Part shown: piece after piece, positions 1 to 7,474 of the stretch | How positions within the stretch are numbered: position 1 is the first letter of the stretch | Layout: each line of letters begins with the position of its first letter | From: JBAXRT01 sp037131065 | GTDB taxonomy: Bacteria; Bacteroidota; Bacteroidia; Bacteroidales; FEN-979 | Reading direction: 5' to 3' | NCBI GenBank assembly: GCA_037131065.1 | Contig: JBAXRT010000012.1 | Location: forward strand, 1 to 33,107 | Length of the DNA stretch: 33,107 bases | The notes under the pieces: generated by a model | The model's input: only the letters and a program-made list of their open reading frames with translations | Told to the model about the DNA's origin: nothing | Database searches by the model: none | Position numbers and translations under genes: made by a program

Positions 1-594
1 CTCCAGCTCATGAAGGAAAACAAAGGTTCTGCAGGATGAGATCTCCTCGCCGAAATTCCTGATGTCGCTGAGCGTGGCATTTTGAGAGGGGAGTACTTTT
101 GATTCGTAATCGATCATTACGGAAACCCTGAAATCCTTCGATGGCAGGGCGATCATCTCTACCTTCTTCTCCGGGTTAGTGTAAACGATGTTATGGCTGA
201 GTTCAAAATATTTGCGCAAAGCTTTCTGTTCCACGATTCCTGTTGCCTGAAGGGCCTCCACATAGAACCTGGAACTCCCGTCGAGGATCGGGGTCTCTGA
301 CTGGTTCATTTCAACCAGCACATTATCGATCTCAAGTCCGGCCAGGGCAGCCAGGACATGTTCAACCGTGTCGATCCTCACCCCGTCCTGCTCTATGCTT
401 GTACCCCGTGAAGTATCGACCACATTGTCAACGTCGGCATCGACCAGAACCTCATTGTTCAGGTCGGTCCGTTTGAATTTATACCCGTAATTCTCCGGAG
501 CTGGCTTAAAGGTCAGGGTCACTTCATTACCCGTATGGAGCCCGACCCCGGAAATGGTCACCGGCTCTTTTATTGTTTTCTGTTTTTCGCTCAT
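1..594 (-). CDS. lpxC: UDP-3-O-acyl-N-acetylglucosamine deacetylase (LpxC), N-terminal part, runs off the left edge
   Basis: LpxC removes the acetyl group from UDP-3-O-acyl-GlcNAc, the committed step of lipid A synthesis, in the cytoplasm. Seen: an open frame of 198 codons from the ATG at 594 to the window edge, with the LpxC signature ISGVGLHTG near residues 14-22 and TVEHVLAAL around residue 79. E78 and H79 there match the catalytic Glu and first zinc His of the family. The HxxxD zinc motif of the second half lies outside the window. In Bacteroidetes LpxC is normally fused to FabZ; whether that holds here cannot be seen. The gene follows lpxD after 27 bases and is probably in one operon with it. 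The start is chosen because the homologous N-terminus begins just before the GVGLHTG motif. Confidence 0.93.
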   Translation of the reverse strand, partial: MSEKQKTIKEPVTISGVGLHTGNEVTLTFKPAPENYGYKFKRTDLNNEVLVDADVDNVVDTSRGTSIEQDGVRIDTVEHVLAALAGLEIDNVLVEMNQSETPILDGSSRFYVEALQATGIVEQKALRKYFELSHNIVYTNPEKKVEMIALPSKDFRVSVMIDYESKVLPSQNATLSDIRNFGEEISSCRTFVFLHELE

Positions 595-621
595 GCGTTG
601 TTCAAAGTGTATTTAAAATTT

Positions 622-1647
622 CTATTTCCCGATCTTTTTTTCCAGGTGGTTGAGTCTTCGAACAATATCATCTAAATGTCTCCAGTGAATAAAGTTTTTC
701 CGTGCCTTCATGATTTCGATGGCCGGGGAGCCTAGTACGATGGCGCCTTCCGTAAGGATGCTGCCCTCAATGCCCGACTGTGCGCCGATCTTGACATTGT
801 CGGCGATGGTGAGATGTCCCACAATGCCAACCTGTCCTCCGATCAGGCAGTTCCTGCCGATCTTTGTTGATCCTGAGATCCCGCTCTGTGCAGCGATAAC
901 CGTATTCTCACCGATTTCGACATTATGTGCCACCTGGATCAGGTTATCCAGCTTGACCCCCTTCCGGAGAATGGTTGAGCCGAGGGTTGCCCGGTCGACC
1001 GTTGTATTGGATCCGATCTCAACTTCATCTTCTATCACCACATTCCCGATCTGGGGAACTTTCTGGTAATTATTATCAGCCTGCGGTGCAAAGCCAAAAC
1101 CGTCGGAACCGATGATCACCCCGGAATGAAGGGTGCAGTTGTTCCCGATCACACAGTCGCGGTATATTTTAACCCCGGGGTAAAGGATCGTGTTGCTCCC
1201 CACGGTAACTTTGTTACCGATGTAAACCTGCGGGAAGATCGTGACATTATCACCGATAACAACCTCTTCGCCTATAAAACTGAACTCGCCTATGGCGCAG
1301 TTACTGCCGGTTTTGGCGCTTTCTGATATGAAGGAAAGTTTGGAGATGGTCTTTGCCCCTGTCTGGACACTCCCGTACTTTTCCAGCAGCATCGCGAAGG
1401 CTGAGTAGGCATCTGCCACCCGGATAAGCGTTGCAGCGATCTCCTGTGAAGGAACGAAATCATGATTCACCACCACGATAGATGCCTTTGTAGTGTAAAT
1501 GAAAGGCGCATATTTCATATTGGCCAGGAAGGTCATGGTTCCCGGTTTCCCCTCTTCTATCTTGGAAAGGTTGGAAACCCTCACTTCGGGATTTCCGTCG
1601 ACCGTACCATTCAGAAATGCGGCAATCTGCCCGGCAGTAAATTCCAT
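622..1647 (-). CDS. lpxD: UDP-3-O-acylglucosamine N-acyltransferase (LpxD)
   Basis: LpxD adds the second hydroxyacyl chain, from acyl-ACP, to UDP-3-O-acyl-glucosamine in lipid A synthesis; it is cytoplasmic and trimeric. Seen: 341 residues, the usual family length. There is an N-terminal uridine-binding domain (about 1-100), then a long run of hexapeptide repeats (about 105-310) typical of left-handed beta-helix acyltransferases. H241 in LIQVAHNVEIGENT corresponds to the catalytic His (H239 in E. coli). The C-terminal helix ends in LNHLEKKIGK. It lies upstream of lpxC in the same direction and downstream of the HD hydrolase. A -7-type element at 1688-1695 suggests its own promoter. Confidence 0.97.
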   Translation of the reverse strand: MEFTAGQIAAFLNGTVDGNPEVRVSNLSKIEEGKPGTMTFLANMKYAPFIYTTKASIVVVNHDFVPSQEIAATLIRVADAYSAFAMLLEKYGSVQTGAKTISKLSFISESAKTGSNCAIGEFSFIGEEVVIGDNVTIFPQVYIGNKVTVGSNTILYPGVKIYRDCVIGNNCTLHSGVIIGSDGFGFAPQADNNYQKVPQIGNVVIEDEVEIGSNTTVDRATLGSTILRKGVKLDNLIQVAHNVEIGENTVIAAQSGISGSTKIGRNCLIGGQVGIVGHLTIADNVKIGAQSGIEGSILTEGAIVLGSPAIEIMKARKNFIHWRHLDDIVRRLNHLEKKIGK

Positions 1648-1687
1648 TGGCTGTTTCAGGTTGAAAGGTAAAGAGGGCGCAAGTTAC

Positions 1688-1695
1688 CAAAAATA
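1688..1695 (-). promoter_or_regulatory. candidate Bacteroidetes -7 element upstream of lpxD
   Basis: Read on the minus strand this is TATTTTTG, a full match to the Bacteroidetes -7 consensus TAnnTTTG. It lies about 40 bases upstream of the lpxD ATG in the gap between lpxD and the HD gene. A clear -33 TTTG at the usual spacing is not evident, so this is a candidate only. Confidence 0.5.
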
Positions 1696-1731
1696 TTTAA
1701 TCCGGGAAAAATTATTTTTTCAACAGGTTGA

Positions 1732-2985
1732 TTATAAAATATTTACATCCTTAGGATGGCAAAGCACATATTTGCTCACCGTGGTTGGAAGGACGGCAAT
1801 ATTCAGCTGTTCCGAAGCCTCTGAAATATCAAAGAGGGAGTCTTTTCCCATGAGGATCTTGATCTTGTCGTGCTTGGGGTTGTAAGCCTTGTTTTCAACC
1901 TTTTCCATCTGGACGAAGTAATCCGTTTCGGCTCCTGTGAGATGGTATTTCCTGGCAGTTTGCTCTTTAATCATCATGATGTAAGCAGGATCGAACGGTT
2001 CGTTCTGCATCTCTGCCCTGAAAAGTCTCCGGTTGGAAAGGAAGCCCGAAAGAGTGGAGAGGATTGGATCGGGATGGTCCACCCAGACTTTGAGGGAGGC
2101 CACAATGTCGAAATCGTCAAGCCTGGAAAAGTCGTCAAGCCAGCCCTCATCCCTCAGAAAGTCCTCTCTGAGGACGCGGTTCCTGAGGAATTTCTCAAAC
2201 GTCGGGGTGGCAAAGAGGGGTTCACCCTTTTCTCCAAGAAATTTTGCTCTCCGGAGGGTATTCACAAGCATCATGTCGGCGGAAAGCACCGCACGATGGA
2301 GGTATACCTGCCAGTACATCAGCCGGCGGGCAATAATGAACTTCTCGATCGAGTAGATGCCTTTCCCCTCCACAACCAGTTCATCGTTGCATACCGTAAG
2401 GGTGTTGATGATGCGGTCGGTGCTGATCACACCTTCATTTACGCCGGTGAAGAAGCTGTCGCGCGAAAGATAGTCGAGCCTGTCCATGTCGAGCTGGCTG
2501 GATACAAGCTGGTGAAGAAATCTTTTGGGATAGGTCCCGCTGAAGATCCGGCAGGCCACGTCCAGTTTTCTGTCAAAGAGCTTATCCAGTGATCCGATGA
2601 AAAGTTTAGAAAGATCTTCATGGGTCAGGTCGGTTACGATCGACTGTTCCAGCGTATGTGAGAAGGGTCCGTGACCAATGTCGTGCATCAGGATGGCCAG
2701 CCTGACTCCCACCGCCTCCTCCTCAGTGATCTCAACGCCTTTGGAGCGGAGAACGGCAATGGCAAGTCCTGCCAGGTGCATGCTTCCGAGGGCATGCTGG
2801 AACCGGGTGTGGTGTGCAGAAGGGTAAACATAATAGGTAAGCCCGAGTTGTTTGATCCGCCTGAGACGCTGCATGAAGGGATGCTCCATGACGTCGAAAA
2901 TAAGATCATCAGGGATGGTGATAAAACCGTAAACAGGGTCGTTGATGACCTTGCGTTTATTGGTTGGCGGCAAATTCCCGTACAT
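1732..2985 (-). CDS. HD-superfamily phosphohydrolase (COG1078-like)
   Basis: Predicted metal-dependent phosphohydrolase of the HD superfamily, related to dNTP triphosphohydrolases and SAMHD1-like proteins; the substrate cannot be read from the sequence. Seen: 417 residues, with the metal-binding set H64 (RFQHALGSMH), H101-D102 (ILMHDIGHGPFSH) and further His at 105 and 110. The N-terminus has the typical family start (INDPVYGFITIPDDLIFDVMEHPFMQRLRRIKQLG). No signal peptide is present, so it is cytoplasmic. It is the first gene of an apparent HD-lpxD-lpxC cluster, an arrangement common in Bacteroidetes. It is divergent from porX with 79 bases between the start codons. Confidence 0.93.
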   Translation of the reverse strand: MYGNLPPTNKRKVINDPVYGFITIPDDLIFDVMEHPFMQRLRRIKQLGLTYYVYPSAHHTRFQHALGSMHLAGLAIAVLRSKGVEITEEEAVGVRLAILMHDIGHGPFSHTLEQSIVTDLTHEDLSKLFIGSLDKLFDRKLDVACRIFSGTYPKRFLHQLVSSQLDMDRLDYLSRDSFFTGVNEGVISTDRIINTLTVCNDELVVEGKGIYSIEKFIIARRLMYWQVYLHRAVLSADMMLVNTLRRAKFLGEKGEPLFATPTFEKFLRNRVLREDFLRDEGWLDDFSRLDDFDIVASLKVWVDHPDPILSTLSGFLSNRRLFRAEMQNEPFDPAYIMMIKEQTARKYHLTGAETDYFVQMEKVENKAYNPKHDKIKILMGKDSLFDISEASEQLNIAVLPTTVSKYVLCHPKDVNIL

Positions 2986-2988
2986 TTG
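2981..2988 (+). promoter_or_regulatory. candidate -7 element for porX
   Basis: TACATTTG matches TAnnTTTG on the plus strand, with TTG motifs about 15-20 bases upstream. It overlaps the start codon of the divergent HD gene and would give porX a leader of about 70 nucleotides. This is inferred from the consensus alone. Confidence 0.4.
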
Positions 2989-3064
2989 TTAAAGAATTAT
3001 AAAAAACCCGCTTTGGCACAATAAAAGCAATATTACGACATTTATACATAACAAAAAAGGAAGC

Positions 3065-4618
3065 ATGGACAAGGTGAACATTTTATGGGTTGATGATGAG
3101 ATAGATCTGCTGAAGCCACATATTATTTTTTTACGTGAAAAGGGATACGAAGTAAGTACTTCCAACAATGGCCAGGAGGCGCTTGAGATCGTCAGGTCGA
3201 AGGTGCTCGATATCGTTTTTCTCGATGAACAGATGCCCGGAATGTCGGGGATCGAGGTATTAATGAAGATCAAGAGTGAATACCCGGGTCTTCCTGTAGT
3301 GATGATCACCAAGAGCGAGGAGGAGTCCATCATGGAAGATGCCATCGGCTCCAACATTGCCGATTACCTTATCAAGCCGGTAAATCCGAACCAGATAATC
3401 CTCTCCCTGAAGAAGAACCTGGAGAACAAGAAGATCGTCAGTGAAAAGACCTCCTTCCAGTACCAGCAGGAGTTCAGGAACATCGGTATGGAGATCAGCA
3501 ACCGGCTGAATTTTGAGGAGTGGATCGAGGTTTATAAAAAGATCACCTACTGGGAACTCAAGCTTGGCCAGTCAAGTGATGACGGGATGAACCAGGTCCT
3601 CAAGATGCAGAAGGATGAGGCCAACCAGGTCTTTTCAAAGTTCGTAGAGCGTAATTACGTCGAATGGGTCAATGGCAAGTCAGCCAACCGGCCCATTCAG
3701 TCTCACAACCTTATCAAGGAGAAGATCTTCCCTCTGCTCGACGAGGACAAGCCGCTCTTTGTGATCCTGATCGATAACCTGCGCTTTGACCAATGGAAAG
3801 TACTCCAGCCAACCCTTGAAGAGTATTTCCGGGTTGATAAGGAAGATATCTATTACAGCATTCTGCCCACAGTGACACAGTATGCACGCAACGCTCTGTT
3901 TTCCGGTCTGCTTCCGACAGAAATTGAACGGAAATATCCGAAATTCTGGGTCAATGAGGATGAGGAGGGGACGAAGAATAATTTTGAAGGGGAATTGCTC
4001 GGCGAACTGCTGAAAAGGTATGGCAGGGATATAAAACACTCCTATTACAAGGTTTTAAACCAGGCATACGGGAAAAAACTGGTGGAGCTGATGCCGAACC
4101 TGATGGTGAACCGTCTGAATTTCATCGTTTACAATTTCGTCGATATGCTATCCCATGCCCGTACGGAGATGGAGATCATCCGCGAACTTGCCGACGACGA
4201 GAAGGCCTACCGCTCCCTGACGGTAAGCTGGTTCCAGCACTCCCCGCTGCTTGAGATTTTCCGTTTCATCGCCGGGAAGGATGTGAACCTGGTCATTACC
4301 ACCGATCATGGTTCCATCAGGGTGGGAAACCCGGTGAAGGTGCTTGGCGACCGCAATACGAATACCAACCTGCGGTACAAAACCGGAAGGGCGCTGAAGT
4401 ATGAGCGGAACGAGGTTTTTGAAATAAAAAACCCGGCAGATGCCTATCTGCCAAGAACAAATGTCAGCTCAAACTATATCTTCTGCAGGAATGATGATTT
4501 CTTTGCCTACCCGAACAATTACAATTACTACGTGAACTATTACAAAAACACTTTTCAGCACGGCGGCGTCAGTATGGAGGAGATGTTGATACCGTTTATC
4601 AGCCTGAAGAGGAAATAG
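3065..4618 (+). CDS. porX: PorX-type response regulator with PglZ phosphatase domain
   Basis: Orthologue of PorX, the two-component response regulator that with PorY controls the type IX secretion system in Porphyromonas and relatives. Seen: 517 residues. An N-terminal CheY-like receiver (about 4-120) has acidic residues D10/D11, phosphoacceptor D54 (FLDEQMPG), T82 and K104. A middle helical region (about 130-225) follows, then a C-terminal PglZ/alkaline-phosphatase-fold domain with D237 (ILIDNLRFDQW), T271 (TQYARNALFSG), D414-H415 (TTDHGS) and a terminal HGGVSMEEM motif. The metal-binding and catalytic roles of these residues are inferred from the family. PorY is not in the window, but three T9SS-tailed proteins are. 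The gene is divergent from the HD-lpxD-lpxC cluster and followed by tsaE after a heptamer repeat array. Confidence 0.94.
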   Translation: MDKVNILWVDDEIDLLKPHIIFLREKGYEVSTSNNGQEALEIVRSKVLDIVFLDEQMPGMSGIEVLMKIKSEYPGLPVVMITKSEEESIMEDAIGSNIADYLIKPVNPNQIILSLKKNLENKKIVSEKTSFQYQQEFRNIGMEISNRLNFEEWIEVYKKITYWELKLGQSSDDGMNQVLKMQKDEANQVFSKFVERNYVEWVNGKSANRPIQSHNLIKEKIFPLLDEDKPLFVILIDNLRFDQWKVLQPTLEEYFRVDKEDIYYSILPTVTQYARNALFSGLLPTEIERKYPKFWVNEDEEGTKNNFEGELLGELLKRYGRDIKHSYYKVLNQAYGKKLVELMPNLMVNRLNFIVYNFVDMLSHARTEMEIIRELADDEKAYRSLTVSWFQHSPLLEIFRFIAGKDVNLVITTDHGSIRVGNPVKVLGDRNTNTNLRYKTGRALKYERNEVFEIKNPADAYLPRTNVSSNYIFCRNDDFFAYPNNYNYYVNYYKNTFQHGGVSMEEMLIPFISLKRK

Positions 4619-4639
4619 ATAAGAAGTGACGAGTAATAC

Positions 4640-4674
4640 GAATGACGAATGACTAATGACGAATGACTAATGAC
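4640..4674 (+). repeat. tandem heptamer array KAATGAC x5
   Basis: Five consecutive perfect 7-base units occur: GAATGAC, GAATGAC, TAATGAC, GAATGAC, TAATGAC. More degenerate copies lie just upstream (4626-4639). The array fills the gap between porX and tsaE, and the last unit supplies the tsaE start codon. Because the period is 7, the array contains TGA and TAA stops in every frame. A related array lies at 11730-11793. Confidence 0.9.
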
Positions 4675-5080
4675 TTTTACTTGTCAAACCGTCAATGATC
4701 TTTCAGCTGCAGCAAAGCAGCTGCTATCCGGATACCCGGCCTCTCGCGTTTTTGCTTTCTATGGTCAGATGGGAGCCGGGAAGACCACCTTCATAAAGGC
4801 AATATGCCGTCAGCTGGGAGCAAATGAAATTGTTCAGAGTCCCAGCTTCGCCATCATCAACGAATATACCACTCACTCAGAGGAATCTCTTTATCATTTT
4901 GATTTCTACCGGATAAAAAGGGCCGAAGAGGCCTTCGATATCGGATATGAGGAGTATATCTATTCCGGCTCTTACTGCTTCCTCGAATGGCCCGAACTGA
5001 TTGAACAACTTCTTCCTGCAGATGTCATCAAAGTGACCATTGCCGTTGAACCCGACGGCTGCCGGAAGATTGAATTTTAG
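4670..5080 (+). CDS. tsaE: tRNA threonylcarbamoyladenosine biosynthesis protein TsaE
   Basis: TsaE is the ATPase that works with TsaB and TsaD to make the t6A modification at position 37 of ANN-decoding tRNAs; it is cytoplasmic. Seen: 136 residues, with a Walker A motif at about 32-40 (GQMGAGKTT), a switch-like segment with SPSFAIINEY, the YHFDFYRI motif and a late FLEWPE motif, all typical of TsaE. The ATG at 4670 lies inside the last unit of a heptamer repeat and is preceded in frame by TGA CTA. It is nevertheless the only start that keeps the conserved N-terminal strand. No Shine-Dalgarno sequence is visible, as is usual in Bacteroidetes. Confidence 0.95.
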   Translation: MTFTCQTVNDLSAAAKQLLSGYPASRVFAFYGQMGAGKTTFIKAICRQLGANEIVQSPSFAIINEYTTHSEESLYHFDFYRIKRAEEAFDIGYEEYIYSGSYCFLEWPELIEQLLPADVIKVTIAVEPDGCRKIEF

Positions 5081-5103
5081 TTCGACTGCCGACTTTTTTT
5101 TCG

Positions 5104-5111
5104 TATCTTCG
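5104..5111 (+). promoter_or_regulatory. candidate -7 element upstream of the alanine-dehydrogenase-like gene
   Basis: TATCTTCG differs at one position from the consensus TAnnTTTG. It lies 17 bases before the ATG at 5129, in the short gap after tsaE. This is a weak candidate because no clear -33 element accompanies it. Confidence 0.35.
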
Positions 5112-5128
5112 TCTAAATTTTACCCGGA

Positions 5129-6352
5129 ATGGAAGAACAACGCCCTTCAAATGTCCGTTTCTCCCCGGCAGACCGGCTGATGCCGCAGGAGGAGATGCTT
5201 GAAGTAGCCCGTCAGCGTAGCAGTCTCACAATCGGTGTTCCCAAAGAGATCTCATTGCAGGAAAACCGGATCTCCCTTGTTCCCGACGGGGTCGCTCTCC
5301 TTTGCCGAAATGACCACCAGGTCATTATGGAGGCGGGGGCAGGGCTCTCCGCCCACTTCACCGACCATGAATACAGCGAGGCCGGTTGCCGGATCGTTTC
5401 TACCAGAGAAGAGGTTTACAGAGCCGATATCATCCTTAAGGTTGCCCCTGTCACAAGGGAGGAATTGGAATTATTACGTCCGAAGCAGACCTTGATATCA
5501 ACCCTGCAGATGGCGATCCAGTGTGAGGATTTTTTCCGGGGACTTCTCGCGAAAAAAGTTACTGCCCTTGCTTTTGAGATGATCCGCGACAAAACCAACC
5601 TGCTGGCTGTGATCCGTGCCATGAGTGAGATCGCTGGCAGCACCGCCATCTCCATTGCATCTGAGTACCTGGCCGACCCTGAATATGGCAGGGGAAAAAT
5701 GTTCGGCGGTTATACAGGGATCAGGCCATCGGAAGTGATGATCATCGGCGCAGGGACCGTTGCGGAATTTGCTGCGAGGTCTGCCCTCGGACACGGAGCC
5801 CTGGTTAAAATTTTCGACAATTCCATCTACCGGTTGCGCCGTATCCAGACAAACCTGGGACAGCGTGTATTTACATCAATCCTTCATCCGAAGGTACTAC
5901 TGGAATCAATGCGCTCTGCCGATGTAGTCATCGGAGCCATCCACTCCTATGAAGGAAAAACCCCGGTCATCATCACCGACGAGATGATCAGGGAGATGAA
6001 GGAGGGTGCGCTCATCATCGATGTAAGCATCGACCAGGGCGGTTGCTTTGAGACCTCCAGGCCCACAAGCCACAGCGATCCTGTGTATACGATTCACGGG
6101 GTTACCCATTACTGTGTCCCGAATATCCCCTCCAGGGTTCCGCATACCGCATCACAGGCATTGAACAATATCTTTGTCCCGATCATTCTTGACATGGGAA
6201 GCCACGGTGGTGTTGATAACTTGCTGAAAGCCGATCACGGGGTGAGACAGGGAGCTTATATTTACAACGGTACCCTGACGAACCTGTTCATCAGTAAGCA
6301 GTTCAATCTGCCATTCCAGGATATTGATCTCCTGATGGCTGCTTTTCACTAA
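5129..6352 (+). CDS. alanine dehydrogenase / transhydrogenase-alpha family protein
   Basis: Member of the alanine dehydrogenase / PntA family, NAD(P)-linked enzymes interconverting alanine and pyruvate or forming part of transhydrogenase. Seen: 407 residues with an N-terminal extension of about 34 residues before the family start LTIGVPKEISLQENRISLVP. K104 (LKVAPVT) and the second catalytic region DVSIDQGGCFETSRPT are conserved, and the nucleotide-binding loop is MIIGAGTVAEFAA. At the position where classical alanine dehydrogenases have the catalytic His (LHLA) this protein reads TLQMA, with Gln127. Alanine dehydrogenase activity is therefore uncertain. No membrane segments are present, so it is soluble. 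It lies between tsaE and aroB, with 15 bases to aroB. Confidence 0.85.
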   Translation: MEEQRPSNVRFSPADRLMPQEEMLEVARQRSSLTIGVPKEISLQENRISLVPDGVALLCRNDHQVIMEAGAGLSAHFTDHEYSEAGCRIVSTREEVYRADIILKVAPVTREELELLRPKQTLISTLQMAIQCEDFFRGLLAKKVTALAFEMIRDKTNLLAVIRAMSEIAGSTAISIASEYLADPEYGRGKMFGGYTGIRPSEVMIIGAGTVAEFAARSALGHGALVKIFDNSIYRLRRIQTNLGQRVFTSILHPKVLLESMRSADVVIGAIHSYEGKTPVIITDEMIREMKEGALIIDVSIDQGGCFETSRPTSHSDPVYTIHGVTHYCVPNIPSRVPHTASQALNNIFVPIILDMGSHGGVDNLLKADHGVRQGAYIYNGTLTNLFISKQFNLPFQDIDLLMAAFH

Positions 6353-6367
6353 AAAGGACCTGCTGGC

Positions 6368-7474
6368 ATGAACCTTTCCGGAAGAATCACAACCACCGAC
6401 CGAACCCGTATCTTCTGCGGGGATTCACTCGTTCCTGTTGGTTCGTTTCTAAAATCCGCAGGGCGATCCGTTTCCAGGATCATTGTGCTGGTTGATGAAA
6501 ACACCGGACGCCACTGCCTTCCAGTACTTAGGCAGGCCACCCCTCTGCTTGATAGCGCATTCGTGCTTGAAGTTCCGGCCGGGGAGGAGACCAAAACCCT
6601 TCATACAGCCATGAAGATATGGGAAGAACTTCTCGCTGCCGGTGCCGACAGGAAGACGTTGCTGATAAACCTCGGAGGAGGGATGATCACAGATCTCGGC
6701 GGATTTATTGCAGCCGGGTATAAGCGCGGAATCTCATTTGTCAACATTCCAACAAGTCTCATCGGACAGGTGGATGCAGCCATCGGCGGAAAGACTGGTG
6801 TGAATTTCAACGGGATCAAGAATCAGATCGGGTTCTTTCACGTTCCGGCTGCCATCTTCATCTTTCCCCCTTTCCTCGAAACATTGCCTGAAGAACAGCT
6901 TCGATCGGGGATGGCCGAGATCATCAAGTGCGGACTGGCCGGGGACCCTGATCTCTGGCACAAAGCCAGGAAGATACCTTCAGCCCAATGGCTTTCAATA
7001 CATAAAAAAAAACTTTCTGACCTGATCTCAGGAACGGTAGCTTATAAAAATTCAGTCGTTAAGAGAGATTTCCGGGAAGAGGGTTTGCGTAAAGTCTTAA
7101 ATTTCGGCCATACGATCGGCCATGCACTTGAATCCTTCTCTCATATGCAGGGAAGGAGGCCCCTGCTTCACGGCGAGGCAGTTGCCATCGGGATGATCTG
7201 CGAGAGCTATCTCTCGAACCTCAGGCATGGGCTGGATGCTTGTGCCCTCGAAGAGATAAGGGATACCCTGGATAAGCTCTTTCCCAGTTTTGACTTTTCG
7301 CAAAACGATATTCCGGTCCTGATCTCCCTCATGGAACACGATAAAAAGAACCGTGACGGGAAGATTGGTTTTACACTGCTCAGGGGGATCGGCGCTTCCC
7401 GCATCAACCAGTCCTGCGATCAAACCGAGATAAGGGCATCACTTGAATACTATTTAAATGATTCGAGCAGTTGA
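6368..7474 (+). CDS. aroB: 3-dehydroquinate synthase
   Basis: Converts DAHP to 3-dehydroquinate, the second step of the shikimate pathway, using NAD and a divalent metal. Seen: 368 residues, typical length. Motifs are the NAD-binding GGGMITDLGGFIAAGYKRG (about residues 99-117), IPTSLIGQVDAAIGGKTGVN, the metal-site segment MAEIIKCG, LNFGHTIGHALE and HGEAVAIGM. The stop codon overlaps the start of aroA in the sequence TTGA, so the two are almost certainly translationally coupled. It follows the alanine-dehydrogenase-like gene by 15 bases. Confidence 0.96.
   Translation: MNLSGRITTTDRTRIFCGDSLVPVGSFLKSAGRSVSRIIVLVDENTGRHCLPVLRQATPLLDSAFVLEVPAGEETKTLHTAMKIWEELLAAGADRKTLLINLGGGMITDLGGFIAAGYKRGISFVNIPTSLIGQVDAAIGGKTGVNFNGIKNQIGFFHVPAAIFIFPPFLETLPEEQLRSGMAEIIKCGLAGDPDLWHKARKIPSAQWLSIHKKKLSDLISGTVAYKNSVVKRDFREEGLRKVLNFGHTIGHALESFSHMQGRRPLLHGEAVAIGMICESYLSNLRHGLDACALEEIRDTLDKLFPSFDFSQNDIPVLISLMEHDKKNRDGKIGFTLLRGIGASRINQSCDQTEIRASLEYYLNDSSS

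Noticed and set aside
1870..2592. 240-residue open frame on the plus strand opposite the HD gene
   Set aside because: It is antisense to the conserved HD phosphohydrolase and has no domain pattern.
4640..4674. CRISPR-like array
   Set aside because: The units are 7 bases and directly adjacent, without spacers, so this is a simple tandem repeat.
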